Source: Betaproteobacteria bacterium
Lineage (GTDB): Bacteria > Pseudomonadota > Gammaproteobacteria > Burkholderiales > SG8-41
Length of the DNA: 8,402 bases
Direction: 5' to 3'
Assembly (NCBI GenBank): GCA_025356695.1
Contig: JANXSE010000252.1
Span: forward strand, 1-8,402
The notes below the pieces were generated by a model. The model did no database searches, had not been told where the DNA came from, and worked only from the letters and a program-made list of their open reading frames with translations. This document shows positions 1 to 6,382 of this stretch, in pieces. A program made the translations under genes and the position numbers. Every line of letters starts with the position of its first letter. The stretch's first letter is position 1.

Positions 1-1131
1 GCCGCCGCACAGCACGCGCCATTGGCCGCGCCGCGCGAGGTCAATGCCGACGACACCTGCCTGATCGTCTACACCTCCGGCACGACGGGTTTTCCCAAAG
101 GCGCGATGCACAGCCAGCGCAGCTTCGTCACCGGCGGCGAGGCCTTCGTGCAGCGGGTTTACCTGCAGGATGACGACCGCGTGATGATCGTGCTGCCGCT
201 GTTTCACATCAATGCAACGTTTTACTCGACGGCCGGCACGCTGGCGGCCGGCTGCAGCATGGCGATTCTGCCGCGTTTTTCCGCGTCCACGTTCTGGCAG
301 TCGGCTTTGGATTACGGTGCGACCGAAGTCAACATCATCGAGGCGATCGGCACCATGCTGATGAACCGCCCGCGCACGGAATACCGCGCCGGGCACAAGC
401 TGCGCGCCGTCTACGGCGTGCGCCATCAGATGGAGGCGACCTTTCGCGACGAGTTCAAGATTCCGCATCTGATCGGCGGCTACGGCATGACCGAAATCCC
501 CGGTGTGACCTGCAATCCGATCGAAGGGCTGCGCAAGCCCGGCAGCATGGGGCCGGTCGGGCGTCATCCCGATCCGTCGCGCGCGTGGGCACAGTGTCGT
601 GTCGTCGATGACGACGGACATGACGTTGGCGCAGACCAGGCGGGCGAGCTGCTGGTCAAAACGCCCATCGTCATGCAGGGCTATTTCCGCGATCCGGAGC
701 AGACGCGCGAGGCGTTCGTCGATGGCTGGTTCCGCACCGGTGATATCGTCAGACGCGACGCGGACGGTTATTTTTTCTTCGTCAGCCGCAAGAAGGACAT
801 CATCCGCCGGCGCGGTGAAAACATCGCCGGCGCGGAGCTGGACCGCGTGATCGGCGCGCATCCGGCGGTGCATGAGGCTGCGGCGGTTGCGGTGCCCGCC
901 GAACTGGGCGAGGACGACATTCTGGTGGCGATCGTGCTCAAGCCGGGCATGCAGGCGGATGCGCAGGCGATTGCCGCATGGTGCCGCGAGCAGCTGGCGC
1001 CGCAGAAGGTGCCGCGCTACGTGTTGTTCGTTGATGAGCTGCCGCACACGCCGACGCACAAGGTGTTGAAGACGGTACTCAAGGCAGACAAAACGCTGAA
1101 GCAGCGTGCGGTCGATTTGCAACAAACCTGA
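1..1131 (+). CDS. Acyl-CoA ligase, CaiC-like AMP-dependent synthetase (5' end missing)
   Basis: This is the C-terminal part of an ANL-superfamily acyl-CoA synthetase, an enzyme that activates a carboxylic acid with ATP to an acyl-adenylate and transfers it to CoA. The frame is open from base 1, so the gene begins upstream; the TTG at 22 is not a credible start. 376 residues are present against roughly 510-540 for the family. Counting from base 1, the phosphate-binding loop YTSGTTGFPKG is at 24-34, YGMTE at 161-165, GWFRTGD at 242-248 (its Asp is the usual ribose ligand), and the hinge segment RKKDIIRRRGENI at 263-275. The run RRRGENI is typical of the crotonobetaine/carnitine-CoA ligase (CaiC)-like subgroup. 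The catalytic lysine of the C-terminal domain is probably Lys354 in PTHK, where Gly is more usual than His. The Bug receptor gene follows after 69 bp, which suggests catabolism of an imported acid. The family call is firm; the substrate is unknown. Confidence 0.9.
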   Translation, partial: AAAQHAPLAAPREVNADDTCLIVYTSGTTGFPKGAMHSQRSFVTGGEAFVQRVYLQDDDRVMIVLPLFHINATFYSTAGTLAAGCSMAILPRFSASTFWQSALDYGATEVNIIEAIGTMLMNRPRTEYRAGHKLRAVYGVRHQMEATFRDEFKIPHLIGGYGMTEIPGVTCNPIEGLRKPGSMGPVGRHPDPSRAWAQCRVVDDDGHDVGADQAGELLVKTPIVMQGYFRDPEQTREAFVDGWFRTGDIVRRDADGYFFFVSRKKDIIRRRGENIAGAELDRVIGAHPAVHEAAAVAVPAELGEDDILVAIVLKPGMQADAQAIAAWCREQLAPQKVPRYVLFVDELPHTPTHKVLKTVLKADKTLKQRAVDLQQT

Positions 1132-1163
1132 GGGTAGCGCCGGTAACGCGGTTTGTATTTTTC

Positions 1164-1184
1164 TGCTGCAGGACACGTGCAGCA
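1164..1184 (+). promoter_or_regulatory. 7-bp inverted repeat (hairpin) directly before a ribosome binding site
   Basis: TGCTGCA at 1164-1170 is perfectly complementary to TGCAGCA at 1178-1184, with a 7-base loop. In the transcript this would be a short hairpin ending two bases before the AGAGGAGG of the next gene. No T-run follows, so it is not a normal intrinsic terminator. It could stabilise the 5' end of the message, mildly modulate translation, or be chance. The repeat is seen directly; the function is conjecture. Confidence 0.35.
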
Positions 1185-1185
1185 A

Positions 1186-1193
1186 AGAGGAGG
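1186..1193 (+). promoter_or_regulatory. Strong ribosome binding site for the Bug receptor
   Basis: AGAGGAGG closely matches the Shine-Dalgarno consensus. It lies 7 bases before GTG 1201 and 10 bases before ATG 1204, which are adjacent codons in the same frame. It is the strongest ribosome binding site in the window. It rules out the longer reading that would begin at TTG 1153 and would place this site inside the coding region. Confidence 0.8.
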
Positions 1194-1203
1194 CTTTATC
1201 GTG

Positions 1204-2175
1204 ATGAAAAAAACAACTGCCGCTGCGATTGCGTTGTCGTGCATCGCCTGGAATGTTGCCTGCGCGCAGACCGCCGCAAATTTTCCGCTGAAGTCGGTGC
1301 GTGTCATCGTGCCTTATCCGCCAGGCGGCGGCACTGACACGATCGGGCGGCCGATGGCGCAGCGGCTTGCCGAAAACACGCGGCAGCAGTTCATCATCGA
1401 CAATCGCGGCGGCGCTGGCGGCAACATCGGCATGGAAATGGTGGCGAAGGCGCCGCCCGACGGCTATACGCTGGTACTGGCGCTGACGGCGCAGCTCGCG
1501 GTCAACCCCGGGCTTTACAAAAAACTGCCGTACGATCCGCTGAAGGATTTCGAACCGATCACCCTGCTCGCCACAGGCCCGTATGTGTTGCTCGTACATC
1601 CGTCACTGCCGGTGAAGAATGTGAAAGAACTGCTGGCGCTGGCACGTGCGCGGCCGGCACAGATTACCTACGGTTCGGCTGGCAATGGCAGCGGCGCGCA
1701 TCTGGCAACCGAGCTGCTTAGCAGCATGGCCGGCGTGAAACTGATCCATATTCCCTACAAGGGCGGCGGCCCGGCGCTCGTCGATCTGCTGGCGGGCAAC
1801 ATCCAGATGACGTTCGCGACGTACTTGTCGAGCAAACAGCACATCGATTCGGGGCGCATGCGCGCAATTGCCGTGAGCACGACGAAGCGGCTCACGGGCG
1901 TTGATATCCCCACGGTCGCCGAGACCGGACTGCCCGGTTTCGACGCCGGAGTCTGGTATGCCTATCTGGCGCCGGCCGGCACGCCGCGCGAGCTGGTGGC
2001 TAAACTGAACAGCGAAATCATTCGCGCGTCCGAGCATGCCGAAATGAAGGCAGTCTACAGTCGTGCGGCGATCGAGCCGATCAACAGCACGCCCGAAGAG
2101 CTGACTGCTTTCATGAAAGCAGAAATCGCCAAATGGGCACGCGTCATCCGCGATGCCAAGGTGCAGGTTGACTGA
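1204..2175 (+). CDS. Bug/TctC-family periplasmic solute-binding protein
   Basis: This is a tripartite-tricarboxylate-transporter-type extracytoplasmic receptor that binds a small organic ligand, usually a carboxylate, in the periplasm. From ATG 1204 it is 323 residues, the normal family length. A signal peptide fits residues 1-21: KK at the N-terminus, a hydrophobic core, and Ala-Cys-Ala before Gln22; the residues before Cys20 do not make a good lipobox. Family hallmarks are PYPPGGGTD at 37-45, an N-R-G-G-A-G-G-N-I-G segment around 67-76, the segment from Tyr156 to Ala168 (YGSAGNGSGAHLA), HIPYKGGGP at 182-190, and LPGFDAG-W near 243-251. GTG 1201 is an equally possible start with better spacing from the AGAGGAGG site and would add one residue. 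No membrane subunits (TctA/TctB) are visible, as is common for orphan Bug receptors. Its position after an acyl-CoA ligase suggests it captures that enzyme's substrate, but this is inference. Confidence 0.93.
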   Translation: MKKTTAAAIALSCIAWNVACAQTAANFPLKSVRVIVPYPPGGGTDTIGRPMAQRLAENTRQQFIIDNRGGAGGNIGMEMVAKAPPDGYTLVLALTAQLAVNPGLYKKLPYDPLKDFEPITLLATGPYVLLVHPSLPVKNVKELLALARARPAQITYGSAGNGSGAHLATELLSSMAGVKLIHIPYKGGGPALVDLLAGNIQMTFATYLSSKQHIDSGRMRAIAVSTTKRLTGVDIPTVAETGLPGFDAGVWYAYLAPAGTPRELVAKLNSEIIRASEHAEMKAVYSRAAIEPINSTPEELTAFMKAEIAKWARVIRDAKVQVD

Positions 2176-2216
2176 ACAATCGCGGCCGGCGCCGCACGGG
2201 CGTGGCGGAATCATCC

Positions 2217-3095
2217 ATGACGTTTAAAACGATAGCCGTGATGAGTCCCGGCAGCATGGGGCAGGCCATCGCGCAACAACTGCAAAGCAAGGGCTTTGAG
2301 GTTTGCACGGCGCTCGACGGCCGCAGTGCGCGCACGTGCGAGCTGGCGCGCGCGTCAAATATCCGCAATCTTGGTTCGCTCGATAAACTGGCGGCGCATA
2401 GTGATGTGATTCTGTCGCTGATGAATCCCGGCGTGGCGCTTGAATTTGCGCGTGAACTCGCCGCCGCAATCCGGCGTGCCGGCACGCAACCGCTGGTGGT
2501 TGACTGCAATGCCATCGCGCCGGTCACCATGCACGCGATTCATGACGAAATCACTGCCAGTGGCGCACGTTGTCTGGACGCCGGCGTATTCAGCCCGCCG
2601 CCGCGCGACGGCGTGCAGGGGCGGCTGTATGCGGCGGGACCCGACGCCGACGTCTTGCAGGTTTTTGCCACGCCGCAACTGGTCGTGCGGACGATCAGCG
2701 CGCGCATCGGCGACGCCAGCGCGCTGAAGATGTGCGACGCGGTCATCAGCAAAGGCGTGACGGCGCTGGTCCTGCAGATGTTGATTGCCGCCGAACGCCT
2801 TGGCGTCGGCGCTGAGCTGGAGGCGCAGTTCTCGGCGCCGCGCCAACGGATCCACGACGCGGTGATTGACGCGCTGCCGGTGATGCCGTCGAAAGCCCAC
2901 CGCTGGGTGCCCGAAGCGCTGGAAATCGCCAAAACGCTGGAGGCTGCCGGCATGACGCCGCAAATGCTCGAGGGTGCGGCCGAAGTGTACCGGTTTGTCG
3001 CCGCCACTGCGCTGGGACGCGAAACACCTGAGAGCCGTGACAAATCGCGTGACGGCCGTGCGGTGGTCAAGGATCTCGCCGGAGAACCCTGGTAA
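2217..3095 (+). CDS. DUF1932-type NAD(P)-binding dehydrogenase (6-phosphogluconate dehydrogenase-like)
   Basis: This is a predicted cytoplasmic oxidoreductase of the beta-hydroxyacid dehydrogenase superfamily, 292 residues from ATG 2217. The N-terminal Rossmann fold begins with IAVMSPGSMG (6-15). The SPG-x-MG form replaces the more usual GLG-x-MG and is typical of the group whose C-terminal domain is DUF1932 (PF09130). Residues 112-129 (ending DAGVFSPPP) form the substrate loop. GDASALKMCD at 165-174 holds the likely catalytic Lys171. The C-terminal helices include RWVPEALEIAKT (229-240), a DUF1932-like signature. GTG 2202 would add five residues, but ATG 2217 has a GGCGGAA element 6 bases upstream and starts just before the first beta strand. 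It lies 41 bp after the Bug receptor stop and is probably co-transcribed with it. The substrate is unknown; members are often annotated only as NAD(P)-dependent oxidoreductase. Confidence 0.87.
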   Translation: MTFKTIAVMSPGSMGQAIAQQLQSKGFEVCTALDGRSARTCELARASNIRNLGSLDKLAAHSDVILSLMNPGVALEFARELAAAIRRAGTQPLVVDCNAIAPVTMHAIHDEITASGARCLDAGVFSPPPRDGVQGRLYAAGPDADVLQVFATPQLVVRTISARIGDASALKMCDAVISKGVTALVLQMLIAAERLGVGAELEAQFSAPRQRIHDAVIDALPVMPSKAHRWVPEALEIAKTLEAAGMTPQMLEGAAEVYRFVAATALGRETPESRDKSRDGRAVVKDLAGEPW

Positions 3096-3105
3096 AGCGC
3101 GGCGC

Positions 3106-3132
3106 CGCGGGAATCACCACGGATTTACCGCG
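3106..3132 (+). other. Imperfect hairpin in the spacer before ridA
   Basis: CGCGG (3106-3110) pairs with CCGCG (3128-3132) and AATC (3112-3115) pairs with GATT (3122-3125). The loop is six bases, with one unpaired base on the left arm and two on the right. It starts ten bases after the dehydrogenase stop. No T-run follows (ATTGAATT), so it is at best a weak or factor-assisted terminator or a message-stabilising structure. A 12-bp palindrome at 3098-3109 overlaps its left arm. Confidence 0.3.
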
Positions 3133-3133
3133 A

Positions 3134-3162
3134 TTGAATTCGGCGCTTACTGGCTTCATCAT
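3134..3162 (+). promoter_or_regulatory. Candidate sigma-70-like promoter for ridA-recG
   Basis: TTGAAT at 3134-3139 resembles a -35 box (4 of 6 bases) and CATCAT at 3157-3162 a -10 box (4 of 6), separated by the ideal 17 bases. Transcription would start near 3169, leaving a leader of about 30 bases before the ridA ATG. The boxes are weak matches and such pairs occur by chance. The location in the widest spacer of the window is the main support. Confidence 0.25.
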
Positions 3163-3185
3163 AGCGCGGGAACGCAACAATTTTT

Positions 3186-3191
3186 AAAGGA
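3186..3191 (+). promoter_or_regulatory. Ribosome binding site for ridA
   Basis: AAAGGA lies 6 bases before ATG 3198, just after a run of five T. A second purine-rich stretch, GGGG, sits closer to the start but is less well spaced. The site supports ATG 3198 as the start of the RidA protein. Confidence 0.6.
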
Positions 3192-3197
3192 CGGGGC

Positions 3198-3581
3198 ATG
3201 AAGCAGACGATACACACGGACGCGGCACCGCAGGCCATCGGCACTTATTCGCAGGCGGTGCGCAGTGGCGACACCGTCTACATGTCGGGCCAGATCGGAC
3301 TCGATCCGCAAACCATGCAGATGGTCGACGGCATCGACGCGCAGATCGTGCGCGTGTTTGAAAATCTGAAAGCAGTGGCCGCAGCGGCGGGTGGCAGCCT
3401 CGACGACGCGGTGCGGGTGACGGTTTATCTGACTGATCTGGCGAACTTCGCACGCGTCAATGAAACCATGGCGAAGTATTTTCACGAACCCTATCCGGCG
3501 CGTGCCGCCGTCGGTGTGGCGAGTCTGCCGCGCGGCGCGCTGGTCGAGATCGACGCCGTTTTGGCGCTGGCGCGGGCGTGA
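3198..3581 (+). CDS. RidA family (YjgF/YER057c/UK114) enamine/imine deaminase
   Basis: RidA proteins hydrolyse reactive 2-aminoacrylate and related enamines or imines, made by PLP enzymes, to keto acids and ammonia. They act in the cytoplasm as homotrimers with active sites at subunit interfaces. The 127-residue length is typical. Visible family residues include the GTYSQAV segment (15-21), the MSGQIGLDP strand-turn (29-37), and the C-terminal signature with Arg102 in PAR-A-A-V and Glu117 in LVEIDA. These match the carboxylate-binding Arg105 and the Glu120 of well-studied RidA proteins, so the active site looks intact. Older annotations call this 'endoribonuclease L-PSP'. recG follows within a few bases, so the two are probably co-transcribed. 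From memory, a RidA gene near recG (often with spoT) recurs in Proteobacteria, which suggests it belongs to the housekeeping side of the window rather than to the catabolic genes upstream. Confidence 0.93.
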   Translation: MKQTIHTDAAPQAIGTYSQAVRSGDTVYMSGQIGLDPQTMQMVDGIDAQIVRVFENLKAVAAAAGGSLDDAVRVTVYLTDLANFARVNETMAKYFHEPYPARAAVGVASLPRGALVEIDAVLALARA

Positions 3582-3585
3582 ACGT

Positions 3586-5742
3586 TTGAAACGACCGCCG
3601 GCGAAGCGCGCCACCGCGGCGGGCGCGAACCCGTCTCCCGCCGGCCTGCTGGCAAAGACCAGCAAGGCGACGCAGGCGGTACTGGCGAAAATCGGCATCC
3701 ACCGCGATTTCGATCTGGTGTTGCACCTGCCGTTGCGCTACGAGGACCAGACGCATTTGTACCGGATCGCCGACGCGCCTAACGGCCAGACGGTGCTGGT
3801 CGAGGGCGTAGTCAGCGACTGTGCGATCAAGTTCCGCCCCAAGCGCCAGCTCGTTTGCACGGTCGAAGACGACAGCGGTGTGGTGGTCATGCGTTTTCTG
3901 AATTTTTACGGCAGCCAGGTGCGCCAGCTCGCTGTTGGCACGCGTGTGCGCATGTATGGAGAAATCCGCCAGGGATTCTTCGGCGCCGAGATGGTGCACC
4001 CGAAATATCGCGTGGTTGAAGCGGGCGCGCCGGTTTCAAAACAACTGACGCCGGTTTATCCGACGACTGGCGGGCTGTCGCAGGCGACCCTGCAGCGCAT
4101 GGTCGGCAAGGCGCTCGAGGCGGATGGGCTTGACGATACTTTGCCGCCGTCCTTGCTCGGCAAGTTGAAGCTGGCCGGGTTTCGCGACAGCGTTCGCTAT
4201 CTGCACCATCCGCCGCCGGCGGCCGAACTGGCGCAGCTTGAACAACGCACGCACCCGGCGTGGCGGCGCGTCAAGTTCGACGAACTGCTGGCGCAGCAGC
4301 TGTCGATGCGCATTCATTACGACCGGCGCAAGCAGGTCAGTGCACCGCAACTGAAACCGCGTGTCGAACTGACGCGCGCCCTGCTTGACGCGCTGCCGTT
4401 TGGATTGACCGGCGCGCAGACCAAGACCGCCGCCGAAATCAGCGCGGACCTGACACGCGGTTATCCGATGCAGCGGCTGTTGCAGGGGGACGTCGGCAGC
4501 GGCAAGACCATCGTTGCCGCGCTGGCTGCGCTGCAGGCGATCGAAAACGGCTATCAGGTGGCGATCATGGCGCCCACCGAGATACTCGGCGAACAGCATT
4601 TTGCGAAATTCTCCGGCTGGCTGACACCGCTCGGTGTTGCGGTGACGTGGCTGGGCGGCAACCTCGCGCGCAAACAAAAACGCGAAGCGCTGGAAAAAGT
4701 GGCCGACGGCTCGGCACAGATCGTCGTCGGCACGCACGCCCTGTTTCAGGACGAGGTCGAATTCAGCCGGCTCGGGCTGGCGATCGTCGACGAGCAGCAC
4801 CGCTTCGGCGTGCGCCAGCGCCTTGCTTTGCGGCAGAAGGGCGGCAAGGCCGGCACGCGGTCGCAGCCGCACCAGCTGATGATGAGTGCAACGCCGATTC
4901 CGCGCACGCTGGCGATGAGCTACTACGCCGATCTCGACGTTTCGGTGATCGACGAAATGCCGCCGGGCCGCATGCCGATCGCCACGCGGCTGGTGTCGGA
5001 CGCGCGCCGTGACGAAGTCATCCAGCGTGTGCGCGACGCCTGCATGGCCGGCAGCCAGGCCTACTGGGTCTGTCCCTTGATCGAGGAAGCCGAAGAGGCC
5101 GAAGGCGCGAAACCGCCGCCGAAAGCGAGCCGCGGTCGCGGCCGATTCGAAGTGCTGCAGTTGCAGTCGGTGCTCGATACGCATGAACGCCTGCGCGCGA
5201 CTTTTCCTGAATTGCAGATCGGCCTCGTGCACGGGCGGCTGGCCGCCGCGGAGAAAGCCGCAGTGATGAAATCGTTTGCGGAGGGTTCGATCCAGTTGCT
5301 GGTCGCCACCACGGTGATCGAGGTCGGTGTCGATGTGCCGAACGCCACGTTGATGGTGATCGAAAATGCCGAACGCATGGGACTGGCGCAGTTGCACCAG
5401 TTGCGCGGCCGTGTCGGTCGCGGGCCCGGGCACAGCACCTGCATCCTGCTCTACCAAAGCGTGTTATCGGCGCTGGCGCGTGAACGCCTGAAAATCATTT
5501 TTGAGAACAGCGACGGTTTTGAAATCGCACGCGAAGACCTGCGTCTGCGTGGTCCGGGTGAACTGCTGGGTGCGCGACAGAGCGGCGTGCCGATGCTGCG
5601 TTTTGCCGATGTCAGCACGGACATCGATCTGCTGGAATCGGCACGCAATGTCGCGCAGGATTTGCTGCAGACGCAGCCGCCGGTCGTAGAGGCGCACCTG
5701 CAGCGCTGGCTCGGCGGCCGGCAGAATTATCTGCGCGTTTAG
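3586..5742 (+). CDS. recG: ATP-dependent DNA helicase RecG
   Basis: RecG is a superfamily 2 double-stranded DNA translocase that regresses stalled replication forks and processes branched recombination intermediates. From TTG 3586 it is 718 residues (E. coli 693). The N-terminal wedge/OB region follows LPLRYED (48-54). Walker A is GDVGSGKT (301-308, Lys307), motif II is DEQH (402-405), motif III is SATPIPRT (434-441), and motif VI is QLRGRVGRG (605-613). PPGRMPI after motif III and the ENAERMGLAQLHQ stretch before motif VI are RecG-specific. The C-terminus ends normally in a Trp-Leu-Gly-Gly-Arg segment. No in-frame ATG or GTG lies between the ridA stop and the conserved start of the wedge; an ATG at 3460 would translate ridA out of frame. 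TTG 3586, four bases after the ridA stop, is therefore the best start, probably translationally coupled. Residues about 500-521 form a low-complexity insert (Glu/Ala, then Pro/Lys/Arg/Gly) between helicase lobes. Confidence 0.96.
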   Translation: MKRPPAKRATAAGANPSPAGLLAKTSKATQAVLAKIGIHRDFDLVLHLPLRYEDQTHLYRIADAPNGQTVLVEGVVSDCAIKFRPKRQLVCTVEDDSGVVVMRFLNFYGSQVRQLAVGTRVRMYGEIRQGFFGAEMVHPKYRVVEAGAPVSKQLTPVYPTTGGLSQATLQRMVGKALEADGLDDTLPPSLLGKLKLAGFRDSVRYLHHPPPAAELAQLEQRTHPAWRRVKFDELLAQQLSMRIHYDRRKQVSAPQLKPRVELTRALLDALPFGLTGAQTKTAAEISADLTRGYPMQRLLQGDVGSGKTIVAALAALQAIENGYQVAIMAPTEILGEQHFAKFSGWLTPLGVAVTWLGGNLARKQKREALEKVADGSAQIVVGTHALFQDEVEFSRLGLAIVDEQHRFGVRQRLALRQKGGKAGTRSQPHQLMMSATPIPRTLAMSYYADLDVSVIDEMPPGRMPIATRLVSDARRDEVIQRVRDACMAGSQAYWVCPLIEEAEEAEGAKPPPKASRGRGRFEVLQLQSVLDTHERLRATFPELQIGLVHGRLAAAEKAAVMKSFAEGSIQLLVATTVIEVGVDVPNATLMVIENAERMGLAQLHQLRGRVGRGPGHSTCILLYQSVLSALARERLKIIFENSDGFEIAREDLRLRGPGELLGARQSGVPMLRFADVSTDIDLLESARNVAQDLLQTQPPVVEAHLQRWLGGRQNYLRV

Positions 5743-5774
5743 CGGGTGGGCGCGTAAATGCTTCTTGGCTGGAG

Positions 5775-5780
5775 GATAAT
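5775..5780 (+). promoter_or_regulatory. Possible -10 element upstream of ubiC
   Basis: GATAAT matches the TATAAT consensus at five of six positions and lies about 55 bases before the ubiC ATG, in the 94-bp recG-ubiC spacer. No recognisable -35 box is found 16-18 bases upstream and there is no extended TG motif. It may be a weak or activator-dependent promoter for the ubiquinone genes, or chance. The overlapping GGAGG at 5771-5775 is too close to ATG 5779 to be an ideal ribosome binding site. Confidence 0.2.
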
Positions 5781-5836
5781 GGGCGACCGGGCAGCCACGG
5801 CATCGACGGCAGCTGACAAAAGCCCGAAAATCAAGC

Positions 5837-6382
5837 ATGGCCACCACATCTTCCGACACCATTTGGCGGCGCCGTCCGGTCGGCGCGGATGCGCGCATGC
5901 GCCGCTGGTTGCTCGACCGCGGTTCGCTGACGAGCCGCATACAACGTCGTTCACGCCGGTTTCGCGTCGAACTGCTGGCCTTGACGCATGCGCCGGCGAA
6001 CCGCGACGAGTGCGCGTTGGTCGAGAATGCCGCCCGCAAGTCCTGCGCCGTGCGTGAAGTGGTGCTCCACAGCGACGAGAAGGCCGTGGTGTTTGCGCAT
6101 TCGGTGGCGGCGCGGCGTGCCTTGCGCGGCCCGTGGCGCTTGCTGCTGACGCTGGGCACACGCCCGCTCGGTGCGGCGTTGTTCGCCGACCCGCGGGTGA
6201 CGCGGCGGCCGTTGCGCTTCCGCCAGATCAGGCGCGGACACGCGCTCTACGATGCGGCCAGCCGCCTCATCGATGGCGCGCCTGCCTGCCTGTGGGCGCG
6301 CCGTTCGCTGTTCGTCTTTCGCGGTTCGCGCCTGTTGGTGACGGAAGTGTTTTTGCCGGCTATCCTTGCACTTCGCCCATGA
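5837..6382 (+). CDS. ubiC: Chorismate--pyruvate lyase
   Basis: UbiC removes pyruvate from chorismate to give 4-hydroxybenzoate, the first committed step of ubiquinone synthesis, in the cytoplasm. The protein is 181 residues against 165 in E. coli. Recognisable blocks are WLLDRGSLTSRI (24-35), VREVVLHSD (72-80) with Arg73 aligning with catalytic Arg76 of E. coli, GTRPLG (107-112), and LWARRS followed by LLVTEVFLPA (167-175), where Glu170 aligns with Glu155. The extra length is an N-terminal segment and a longer stretch between RFRQI and LWARRS (about 132-151), which I recall as common in betaproteobacterial members. The start ATG 5837 has only a weak ribosome binding site (CAAG). A later ATG at 5897 is possible but would leave a very short region before the first conserved block. 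Its TGA overlaps the ubiA ATG, showing tight coupling. Confidence 0.92.
   Translation: MATTSSDTIWRRRPVGADARMRRWLLDRGSLTSRIQRRSRRFRVELLALTHAPANRDECALVENAARKSCAVREVVLHSDEKAVVFAHSVAARRALRGPWRLLLTLGTRPLGAALFADPRVTRRPLRFRQIRRGHALYDAASRLIDGAPACLWARRSLFVFRGSRLLVTEVFLPAILALRP

Noticed and set aside
1132..1200. TTGTAT at 1153 considered as a -35 box for the Bug receptor gene
   Set aside because: No acceptable -10 hexamer lies 16-18 bases downstream; that stretch is the GC-rich hairpin.
1603..2214. 203-codon - strand frame opposite the Bug receptor gene
   Set aside because: It is the complement of a conserved coding region; the composition is biased and no family is recognisable.
2176..2216. GC-rich spacer between the Bug receptor and the dehydrogenase considered as a terminator
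   Set aside because: No clear stem-loop and no T-run are present; it is only a 41-bp intra-operon gap.
2355..2963. 202-codon - strand frame opposite the DUF1932 gene, with further frames at 2540-3070
   Set aside because: Several mutually overlapping antisense frames at the same place reflect codon bias, not genes.
3098..3109. Perfect 12-bp palindrome CGCGGCGCCGCG after the dehydrogenase stop
   Set aside because: It is made only of G and C in a GC-rich region, has no loop or T-run for a terminator, and there is no evidence for a bound regulator.
4036..5457. Long open frame of 473 codons on the - strand inside recG
   Set aside because: It lies entirely opposite the conserved recG helicase domains, has an Arg/Gln/His-rich composition typical of the antisense of GC-rich genes, and shows no recognisable motif.
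5758..6057. Small + strand frame in the recG-ubiC spacer running into ubiC
   Set aside because: Most of it overlaps ubiC out of frame and the product is unlike any known protein. The nearby GGAGG is the only support, so it is kept as a finding about the leader and not called as a gene.
5464..6159. 231-codon - strand frame spanning the recG end and ubiC
   Set aside because: It overlaps two well-supported + strand genes and the product is a low-complexity Arg/Ala-rich sequence without domain features.
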